A stretch of 43,094 nt of DNA from Elusimicrobia bacterium GWA2_69_24 (GTDB lineage Bacteria > Elusimicrobiota > Elusimicrobia > UBA1565): positions 1 to 43,094 of the forward strand of contig MGTY01000114.1 of NCBI GenBank assembly GCA_001799695.1. Reading direction: 5' to 3'. Shown here piece by piece: positions 21,944 through 32,400 of the stretch. Below the pieces are notes generated by a model. The model was not told where the DNA came from. It made no database searches and worked only from the letters and a program-made list of their open reading frames with translations. The position numbers and the translations under genes are program-made. Position 1 is the first letter of the stretch, and each line of letters starts with the position of its first letter.

Positions 21944-23427
21944 GCATCCGAGCGAAATTCATCTTGCTGACGCTCGCCCTGGTGGGCGGGGTGGTCGGCG
22001 CCACGGCGGCCATGGTCGTGCGCTACCAACGGACCGCGCTCACCGCCCAGACCCGGGTGCGGCTCGACACGGTCATGGAGGGCGTCGCGCGCATCGCCCG
22101 CGAGGCCATGACGGCGCAGGACCGGCTGATGCTCATGAGCTACCTCATGTTCCTCCAGAAGGAGCATCCGGATATGGCTTTCGCCTCCGTATCCTACCGC
22201 GGCCACACGGCCCGACTGGGCGCGGACCGGGCGGGCCTCATCTATCTCGACCGCCGGGTGGGACCCTCCGCCGGACCCCGCCGCTACACCATCGCGGCTT
22301 ATCCCGACGCCCAAGGGAGGACGGACAGCGAACTCGACGTGTCGAAGGAGGGGATCCGCCTGCGCGTGGGCGGCCAGGCCGACCTGCGGATCGAAGAGGG
22401 AGCCGTACCGGCCGAACGGATGGACCTGCGCCTCGGCTTCATCCGCGCGCGCGTCGAAGAGGAGGTCGCGCGCGCCCTCGACCCGCTATTGCGCAAGACC
22501 GCAGCCATCGCCGCCCTCGCCATCGCCTTCGGGACCCTGGCCAGCCTGGGCCTCGGGGCGCTCCTGACCCGCCCGATCGAGGCCTTGGCGGCGGCGGCGG
22601 CGCTGGTGGGCCGCGGACGGCTGGATGTCTGCGTCCCGGCCGGCGGATCCGACGAGATCGGGACCCTTTCCCGGCGCTTCAACGAGATGACGGGGAGGCT
22701 CCGGGAATCCGTCGAGTTCCGCGAGGACATCCTCCACACCCTGACCCACGAGATCAACACCCCTCTGGCCGGCCTGCGCGGCTATCTGGAACTCTGGCAG
22801 TCGGACAAGGCGGCCGCCGGTCCCGCGGCGCGCGGCGAAGCCCTGCCCGCCATGCTCGCCGCGGTGGTGCGGATGGAAGAATCGCTCTCCAACGCCCTGA
22901 CTCTATTCCGCCAGGATAACGCGGCCGACGGCGCCGCCGCGCATGGGTTCGTCTGGCTCGACGAGGTGGCAGCCGAAGCCGTAGCCGTCCTGGCCCCGGC
23001 CGCGGTCGCCCGGGGAGTGCGCCTGCGCCCCCTCCCCGCGGGAGCGGTCGCCTATCTGGTCGCTCCGCCCGAAGACCTGCGGCGGATCATCATGAACCTC
23101 ATCTCCAACGCCATCAAGTACACCCCCGAGGGAGGAGAGATACGCCTGGGGCTCGAGGCGAACGGCTCCGAGATCGGCTTCTGGGTGCGGGACACCGGCT
23201 GCGGCATCCCGGCCGAGGACCTGCCCCATCTCTTCACCAAATTCTACCGCTCCCAGGAGGATCGCTCCCGGGCCCAGCGGATCAAGGGCACCGGCCTCGG
23301 GCTGAACATCGCTCATAAGGCCGCTTTGCGTCTGGGCGGACGGATCGACGTGCAGAGCCGGGTCGGCCAGGGGTCCGTTTTCCGCCTCACCATCCCGAAG
23401 TCGCAGTCGTCAGGGAGGCAGTCATGA
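21940..23427 (+). CDS. Membrane sensor histidine kinase (HAMP-HisKA-HATPase)
   Basis: The 495-residue protein has membrane helices at about 7-28 and 187-210 enclosing a roughly 155-residue extracytoplasmic sensor region, then HAMP (about 211-263). The phospho-accepting H-box is LTHEINTPL with His270. The ATP-binding domain shows the N-box NLISNAIKYTPEGG (386-399), G1 DTGCGI (418-423) and G2 GTGLGL (450-455). All catalytic motifs are intact. ATGA overlaps join it to both the PorV-TPR gene and the giant fibre gene. Its substrate is probably the canonical receiver at the head of the same operon, since the divergent OmpR regulator lacks the Asp (inference). The sensor region could monitor fibre assembly. 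Confidence 0.92.
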   Translation: MSIRAKFILLTLALVGGVVGATAAMVVRYQRTALTAQTRVRLDTVMEGVARIAREAMTAQDRLMLMSYLMFLQKEHPDMAFASVSYRGHTARLGADRAGLIYLDRRVGPSAGPRRYTIAAYPDAQGRTDSELDVSKEGIRLRVGGQADLRIEEGAVPAERMDLRLGFIRARVEEEVARALDPLLRKTAAIAALAIAFGTLASLGLGALLTRPIEALAAAAALVGRGRLDVCVPAGGSDEIGTLSRRFNEMTGRLRESVEFREDILHTLTHEINTPLAGLRGYLELWQSDKAAAGPAARGEALPAMLAAVVRMEESLSNALTLFRQDNAADGAAAHGFVWLDEVAAEAVAVLAPAAVARGVRLRPLPAGAVAYLVAPPEDLRRIIMNLISNAIKYTPEGGEIRLGLEANGSEIGFWVRDTGCGIPAEDLPHLFTKFYRSQEDRSRAQRIKGTGLGLNIAHKAALRLGGRIDVQSRVGQGSVFRLTIPKSQSSGRQS

Positions 23428-26400
23428 AGTCCACAGCGATGGAACGCCGCGCAACGCTATCCCGGACCCTGGGCCGCTGCGCGGCTTTGCGCGCGCTCCT
23501 GGCGCTGCTCCTCGCGGGTCTGCCCGCATTCCCATGGGTAAGGGTGAGCTCTGCCCAGGCGCAGTCGGCTCCCGCCCTCATGAACTACCAGGGCCGCCTG
23601 ACGGACGCGCTGAACAACCCCCTCGATGGGAACCACGATTTCGTCTTCGGGCTCTATGACGTCCCCTCCGGCTCGACCGCCCTCTGGACCGAGTCGCAGA
23701 ACGCCGTCCCGGTCGCCAACGGGGTCCTGGCCGTCCAGTTGGGGAGCGTCGCGCCGCTCTCGGCGGCGCTCCTGCAGACCCCCGCCGTCTATCTGCAGAT
23801 CTCGGTGGACGGGGTCGATCTCAGTCCGAGACAGAGGCTGGTCTCCTCTCCCTATGCCTTCATCGCCGACCGGCTCCAAGGCAGATCCTACGACGCGTTC
23901 GTCTCCACGGATGCGGCGGCGCAATCGGTCGCCGGCGACAAGACCTTCTCCGGCAACGTCGCCGTCACCGGCAGCATGAGCGTCCCCTCGCCGACGGCGG
24001 CGGGACACGCGGCGAGCAGGGCCTACGTGGACAGCCAAGTCGGTTCGGGAGCCTCGGGCTGGAGAGACGACGGGACCATGGTCCTGCTCACCGCGCCCGG
24101 GGACAGCGTGGTGGTGCAGTCCACCCTGACCATCCAGGGGACCGCCTTCTCGGTCGGCGGCTCCGCCCTGTCCGTCGCCGCGGGCAAGGCCGGCCTGGGG
24201 ACCGCCGCTCCTGGCGCCAAGCTCGACGTGGCGGGCGACGCCCAGTTCGGCGCGGGCGCGGCCAAGTCCACCTTCACCGCGGCGGGCGCGCTCACGCTGG
24301 CGTCCGGGGCCGGCATCACGGTCGCCGGGAACGCCGAGCTCACCGGCCTGCCCGCCACCCCCTCCGGCGCCACCGCCGCCGCCAGCAAGGCCTATGTGGA
24401 CGGCCAGATCGCATCCGGCGCGTCGGGCTGGAGGGACGACGGCGCCCAAGTACTCCTCGCCACCCCGGGCGACAGCGTGGTGGTGCAGTCCACCCTCACC
24501 ATCCAGGGGAGCGCCTTTTCGGTGGGAGGTTCGACCTTGGCCGTCAACGAAGGCAAGGTCGGCATCGGCACGAACAGTCCCTCTACGAGTCTGGAAGTGC
24601 AATCTTCCGGGACCGGCTCCGCCATCCGACTCGCATCGAACGCCGCTTCAACCAATGCCGGAGTTCAAACCCTCAGCCTGGGGACCTATATCGGGGGAGC
24701 TTATACCCAGACGGCCGTCATGGGAGATACGAGCGGAGCTGACTCGCATTTCAAACTGTTCGCATTACAGGGGAACATCTATCTGGGATCCAACATCGGA
24801 GCAGCCGCGACCCGAATGGTCATCAATACCTCCGGCGGGGTCACAGTCGGGGGCAGCGACTTGGCAGGCGCCGCGAACCTTCTTCATGTGGACGGGTCGG
24901 CTTCCGACGTGGTCGTTGATATCGCGGGCAACGCCGGCATAGGGACGACGACTCCCGGCGCCAAGCTGGATGTGGCGGGCGACGCCCAGTTCGGCGCGGG
25001 CGCGGCCAAGAGCACCTTCACTACGACCGGAGCGCTCGCCCTGGCCTCGGGCGCGGGCATCTCGGTCTCCGGCAGCGCCGAGCTCACCGGCCTGCCCGCC
25101 ACCCCCTCCGGCGCCACCGCCGCGGCCAGCAAGGCCTACGTGGACAGCCAGGTCGCCTCCGGAGCCTCGGGCTGGACCGACGACGGGACCCAGGTCCTGC
25201 TCACCGCGCCCGGGGACAGCGTGGTCGTGCAATCCACGCTCACCGTGCAAGGCGGCGCCTTCTCGGTCGGCGGCTCCACCCTTTCCGTCGCCGCGGGAAG
25301 GGTCGGCGTCGGGACCACCGCCCCCGCCGAACGCTTGGAGGTGGCGGGGAGCATCCGTCTCGCTGATGGCGCATTCATCCGCAACAGCGATTCCTCGGCC
25401 CGCATCCTGCTCGGCGCGCCCGCGGATTTCTACAAGCTGACCCTGACCGGGAATGTCAATGTCGGCAGCAACGTCTATCCGGCGGCCGACATCTACGGCA
25501 GGTCGCTGCTCGGGATCGGCGGCAACACCGCCGTCACCGTCGGCAATACCGTGGCGCCAGCGACGCTCAAAGGCAATCCGATCCATCTCGATGGGACCGC
25601 CGGCGTGGGGACCCCGGCGCCCGGGGCCAAGCTGGATGTGGCGGGCGACGCCCAGTTCGGGGCGGGCGCGGCCAAGTCCACCTTCACCGCGGCGGGCGCG
25701 CTCACCATGGCCGCCGGCGCGGGCATCGCGGTGTCCGGCAGCGCCGAGCTCACCGGCCTCCCCGCCAGCCCCTCCGGCGCCACCGCCGCGGTCAGCAAGG
25801 CCTACGTGGACAGCCAGGTCGCCTCCGGGGCCTCGGGCTGGACCGACGACGGGACCCAGGTCCTGCTCACCGCGCCCGGGGACAGCGTAGTGATCCAGTC
25901 CACGCTCACCGTACAGGGCAGCGCCTTCTCGGTCGGCGGCTCGACTCTGACTATCAGCCAGGGGCGGGTCGGCATCGGGACGACGAACCCGCAATCCGCG
26001 TTGAGCATCAGCGGAGGAGATGTGCGGATCGCCGGACCTGCGGCAGCCAAGGTCTACTTCAACCCCGCGGGAGGGACAAAAGAATGGCAGCTCGATGCGC
26101 ACGGCCAGATAGTCGATGGCTTCAATGTCAGGAACAACACTGATGGGGTGAATGCGTTAAGCATATTGCCCGGCGGCGACATCGGCATGGGCACGACCGC
26201 TCCGAACGCGAAGCTGCAGGTGATGGGGAATCTGAACGTCTCGCAGGGGATGTTCAGCGTGCAGGACTCCGGCGGAGACATCCTCCGGCTGAGGGGCGAA
26301 GGCGGCATCGTCAGGCTGGACAACGAAGGCCTGGGGGGACACATGGCCTTCAGGACCAACATGGGCGGGACCGTCACCGAGGCCATGCGCCTAGCCAACA

Positions 26401-29400
26401 CCGGACGGCTCGGCATCGGGATCTCCGATCCAGCCGCCCGGCTCCACATTTCAAGCGCCAACGCGGCGGCGGCGGACGCCCTCCTCCAAGTCTCCAGCGG
26501 AGCGTCCGCCGGCCAGGAACTGCTCGTGGTCAAGGGCGACGGCAGGGTCGGCGTCGGGAAGGCCGACCCGGGAGCCAAACTCGACGTGGCGGGCGACGCC
26601 CAGTTCGGCGCGGGCGCGGCCAAGTCCACCTTCACCGCGGCGGGAGCGCTCACGCTGGCATCCGGGGCCGGCATCACGGTCGCCGGTAATGCCGAGCTCA
26701 CCGGCCTCCCCGCCAGCCCCTCCGGCGCCACCGCCGCGGCCAGCAAGGCCTACGTGGACGCGCAGGTGGGCTCGGGAGCCTCGGGCTGGAGGGACGACGG
26801 GACGCAGGTGCTCCTGACCGCGCCGGGCGACAGCGTGGTCGTACAATCCACGCTCACCGTGCAAGGCGGCGCCTTCTCGGTCGGAGGATCGACGTTGGTG
26901 GTGAAGGAAGGGAACATCGGTCTGGGAACGACGAACCCCGCGAACCGCCTTGATGTATCAGGCAACGTCGGCCTGACGGGTGACCTCGCCTGGGATAACG
27001 GCGTAGCGTTGGCCAAGAACCTGGGAGGACTCAATTCCGGCGTCGGTTTCAACTTCGGCGGCGCCTCCACTTTCGGCGGGACCAACGACAACTGGTTCGC
27101 CACCCGCTTCGGGGGCGGCTACCGGAAGATATTCCTCGGGGGCGATGCGAACGACGACAACTGGATCGTCGGGGGCTATACGAACCTGCGGCTGGGTGTC
27201 ACGAACGCGGGAGGGACTCCGGGCTCGACGCCGCCCGGCCAATACGTGAACATCGCCGCGGGCGCCGTGACTCTGACGGACCAGACGCTCCGGGTGACCG
27301 GCGCGGGGGATTCGTCTTTCACGGGCCGCTTGGGAGTGGGCGCAGCGTCCCCCGGGGCCGATCTGGATGTGGCGGGCGACGCCCAGTTCGGGGCGGGGGC
27401 GGTCAGATCCACCTTCACTGCGGCCGGCGCGCTGACCATGGCGTCCGGGGCCGGGATCACGGTCGCCGGGAACGCCGAGCTCACCGGTCTCCCCGCCAGC
27501 CCCTCCGGCGCCACCGCCGCGGCCAGCAAGGCCTACGTGGACGCGCAGGTGGGCTCGGGAGCCTCGGGCTGGAGGGACGACGGGACGCAGGTGCTCCTGA
27601 CCGCGCCGGGCGACAACGTGGTCGTGCAGTCCACCCTCACCGTACAAGGCAGCGAATTCTCGGTCGGGGGCGCCACCTTCGCCGTCAAGGACGGAAACGT
27701 CGGCATCGGAACGACGAGTCCCTCGGCGAGGATCCACTCGCGCAACGGACGCCTCCTCATCGACAATGCGCTGACCTACGGCCCTCTGAACATCGGACCG
27801 CTGTTCAACGCGAACAACGACGTTTCCGGCAACGCCCTGTTCAATATCACGGATCAGCAGAACTCCAACTCGCCGATATCGGTCAACATCGCCAAATTCA
27901 CCGGAGCATCCCTCGGCAGCGGCGGCTATCCGGACCCGACCTCGCCGACCGCTTACACGACCAACAACCACACGCTGCAGGGCGGACGCATCGGCTACAT
28001 CAATTTCCAATCGGCGGATGGGACGCAGCTGCTCACCGCCTCCGCCATCGGAGGAGGCATCGATGCGGTCAGGAGCGCCAACTCCATGGCCGGCCGCCTG
28101 ACCTTCTGGACCAACAACGGCGCCGCATCGCCATTGGAACGGATGCGGATCACCCCGGCGGGCAGCGTCGGTGTCGGCACCGCGCTGCCGGGGGCGCTGC
28201 TCGACGTGGACGGCGACGCCCAGTTCGGCGCGGGCGCGGCCAAGTCCACCTTCACCGCGGCCGGCGCGCTCGCCATGGCCGCCGGGAAGGCCATCACCTT
28301 GAACGGTTCGGGCGGCTACATCACCACCGGCTCCTCGGTCAACGCCGGCGCCTTCTTCGGCGACGGCTCCAACCTGACCGGGATCATCCCCGGACACGGC
28401 GACGGCACCAACGCCGGCTCCGGCTTCCTCTGCCTCGGCACCGACGCCTCGGGCAACTGCCAGACCGCCCTGGTGGACTCCTCCGCCGTGTCCGCCTCCA
28501 CCAGCCCCGTCCAGAGCGGCGCCCTCTTCACCCACGCCGCCCTGGCCGGCAGCAGCGCCCACTCCGCCGCGAGCGCCAACACCGCCGGCGCCATCGTCGC
28601 CCGCGACCCGAGCGGCGACTTCTCCGCCGGCACCATCACCGCCGGCCTCAACGGCCTCGCCGCCGCGGCCTCCGCCCTGGCCGCCGACCCCGCGGACTGC
28701 GGCGCGGGCCTGGTGGCGGTCGGCGTGACCGCGAGCGGCACCGCCGCCTGCGCGGCCGTCTCCGACTCGCTGGTCGACGACTCCACCAACGCGGTCACCA
28801 CCAACGCGCTCTACGACCACAACGCCGGCGCCGCGGCCCACTCCGCGGGAATAGCCGGCAACGCCGCCACGGCCACGAACCTGGCCGCCGACCCCGCGGA
28901 CGCCGGCTCCGGCTTCCTCTGCCTCGGCATCAACGCCGCCGGGACCTGCCAGACCGCCCTGGTGGACTCCTCCGCCGTGTCCGCCTCCACCAGCCCCGTC
29001 CAGAGCGGCGCCCTCTTCACCCACGCCGCCCTGGCCGGCAGCGGCGCCCACTCCGCCGCGAGCGCCAACACCGCCGGCGCCATCGTCGCCCGCGACCCGA
29101 GCGGCGACTTCTCCGCCGGCACCGTCACCGCCGGCCTGACCGGCGCCGCATCCCTCAACGTCCTCAAAGGCGGCGACACCATGACCGGCCAGCTCACCCT
29201 CAGGGGAGCCACGGTGGACGTCTCCTCCATCAGCGCCCTGGGCGCGGTGGGCATCGGCGGCACCGGGCTCTCCAACGGCACCCTGGTGGTCAAGTCCACC
29301 TCCACCGACGCCGCAAATCCCGTCGTCAACATCCAGGCCAACAACGGCTCGGAACTCGTCCGCGTCCAGCAGGACGGCAGCGTGGGCATCGGCACGTCGA

Positions 29401-32400
29401 ACCCCGCCTCGGGCAAACTGCAGGTCGAAGGCGGCTCGGCGCCAGGGGCGACTGCCGTGTATGCATACTCCAACAGCGACGGCGGTCAAAGCCTCTACGG
29501 GGTCACGGATCACTCCAACGGCCAGGCCGTTTATGGCCGCGCCGGGGGCGCCGGGACCGGCTGGGCGGGCTATTTCAGTGGCAAGACCCACATCAGCGGC
29601 AGCGTCGGCATCGGGACCACCGATCCCTCACTCGGGACGCTGCAGGTCAGCGGCGCCGGGGACGCCAAGATCGTGCTCGAACATACCGGGGGAGCCGATC
29701 TGGAGCTGCACTCCAACGACGGCGCCGGTCTGCCCGGCCTCCGGACGATTCCGCAAAGCACGGCTCTGAGCCTGCAGGATACCGGGGATGTGGTGCTGGC
29801 GCGGACGGCGGGCAGGGTCGGCATCGGGACGGCCCAGCCGGCGGGCAAGCTCCACCTTTCGAGCGGGACCCTCCTGGTGGACGGGGACGCCGCGACTCCG
29901 TTCCGGGTCGGGGAGTCGACCTTCGTCGTCACATCGGACGGCGACATAGGCATAGGGACGGCGGATCCCGCCTACAAGCTGCAGGTTGCGGGCGGGGCGC
30001 TGAAGCTCGATGACGGGCAGACGCTCAACTTCGGCCCCGGGGTCTACGTGAAGGGCGCCGGGAACAACCTGCAGCTCTACTCGAACAACACGCTCATGAT
30101 CGAGTCCGTATCGAACGGCTCCGTGAACGCGAACGCTCAGCTCAACATCCCGGCGGCCGGGCTGAGCGTCGGGAGCGGGAACGCCTGGCTCAAGTCGCAG
30201 AACGTCGGCGGGAGCGGCTCCGGAGCCTACCTCTACGGCTACGACGGCTTGCAGTTCGACAACGAGGCGTACTACGGCGGCCCCATCACCTTCAGGTCCG
30301 CCGGCGCCGAGAAGCTCCGCCTCACCAGCGCCGGAGCCCTCGGCCTGGGGACGACGACTCCGGGGGCGCGGCTGGAGGTCAAGCAGGCCAGCGGGGATGC
30401 CTACGCCGTCAAGGTCTCCAGTGAGGACGGGGCCGCCATGCTCGTGGTCAACAACGCCGGAAACGTCGGCATCGGAACGGCGAATCCGGACAATACCTAT
30501 CAAGGCCTGACCGTTTACGGGTCCAATCCCTCGGTCCGTCTGAAAGGCAGCAGCGCCAATTCATGGAACTGGCTGGAGTTCGTCACATCGGGAGGGACGA
30601 ACAATTTCAGCTTGGGGGTCAACCAGACGCTCCCCTATTTCGGGATCAAGGCCGGAGCGGGGCTGGATGATCCCCATTTCGCCATCGTTCCCTCCGGCTA
30701 TGTCGGCATCGGGACGACGGATCCCGACTCCTTGCTGACCTTGGGCGCCCCCGCGGGCTCGCACGGCTACATTCGCTTCAAGGGTCCGACGATCGCCGAG
30801 GGCAACATCTACCACGACGGCAGTTACGGACTGCATCTGGATACCAATGGCAACTTCCTGCCCATCAAGATCGACGGCTCGAGCCTGATACTGGGGATGA
30901 CCGGCAGCGTCGGCGTCGGGACGACGGCGCCGGGGGCGAAATTGGATGTGAACGGAAACATCGCCATCGCGGAAGGCGCGGGGATAAGCCCCGCGGAGTT
31001 CGCTCACAACACGGGGCACGACAACACCATCACCTTCGGGCAGAACGGAGGGTCGTGGGGCGGGCTGCGCGTCATCAATTACCATGACGGTTCGTTCAAT
31101 AACCAATACGTCGCCTTCGACACGCATCACGGCGGGATCAGCTCGGGCGAGCGGATGCGCATCGACCGGGACGGCAACGTCGGCATCGGGACGACGAACC
31201 CCACGGCCAAGCTGCACGTGGGGGGAACCCCGGGGGCGGACGGGATCCGTTTCCCCGACGGAACCCTCATGACGTCCGCGGCGGGGACCTCTACGGGGCA
31301 AACCAGTACGACGGACCTCAATTTCGCCGCGGACTCGGACGCCAATGGTTCGGGCGTCATGGCCCTCTCCGTGAAAGGCCAGGAGACCATGCGCATCGCC
31401 AACGATGGCAACGTGGGAATCGGGACCACCAGCCCGGCTCGCCGGCTGCACGTCTACCGCGCGAGCGGAGTGGACATGGCCTTGGACCAGGACGACCCCG
31501 CCGCGCCCTCTTGGCTCTATTTCGGCAATGACGGGCCGGGCAACGCGAACGCCGGCCTCGGCCTCGGAGGGAGCGCGTACGCCAGCTACGGCGGGGGAAA
31601 CTCGCTCAACCTCTGGAACAGCCTCAACGGCCCGTTGACGGTCAACTTGAACGGCGCCGAACAGCTGCGCGTGACCCCTGGGAGCAGCGTCGGCATCGGG
31701 ACGGTGAACCCGGCGTCCAGGCTGCACGTCTCCAGCGCGAACGCCGCCGCCTCCGACATGGTATTCCTCGTCTCCAGCGGCACCTCGGCCGGCCAGGAAC
31801 TCCTCGTGGTCAAGGGGAACGGCCGGGTGGGAGTCGGCACGGACGCCCCAAGCAATTCCCTGCACATCCGCGATGCCAGCGGCACCCCGGGCCGGGCGAA
31901 CGTGCTGATCGAGGCCACGAGCGAGAACGCCTACCTGACCCTCGGCGCGGACCAGTACGCCGCCAACAGCATCGCGACGATCGTCAAGATGGGTAATACC
32001 GGGCTGCTCAAATTGAACAACACGGGCAGCTCCTCCCCGGCCCATCTGGTCGTGGACAACGCCGGGCGCATCGGCGTGGGCGCGGTCCCGGCCGCGCAGC
32101 TGCACGTATCCAGCGCCAACGCCGCGGCCGCCGACACCGTGCTGCTGGTGTCCAGCGGCACGGCGGCGGGACAGGAGCTCCTCGTGGTCCGGGGGAACGG
32201 CGGGGTGGGGATCGGGACCTCGAATCCATCGTCCTCGCTTCATATCGCCAAGGACGCGGACACGGTCGGGGACTTCGGCGCTGGGCCGAGCCTCATCGTG
32301 GAGAACCAAGACTCCGACGCGAGCGGGGGCGCCGCCTCCTTCCGCCTGATGCGCGGGCCTGCCACGAAGTGGGCGTGGATCAACGACCTCGACTCCGACG

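Noticed and set aside
26958..29591. 877-codon minus-strand open frame opposite the fibre gene
   Set aside because: It is a shadow of the repetitive GC-rich plus-strand gene: Gly/Ala/Arg/Val-rich, without domains, and broken copies occur opposite other cassettes.
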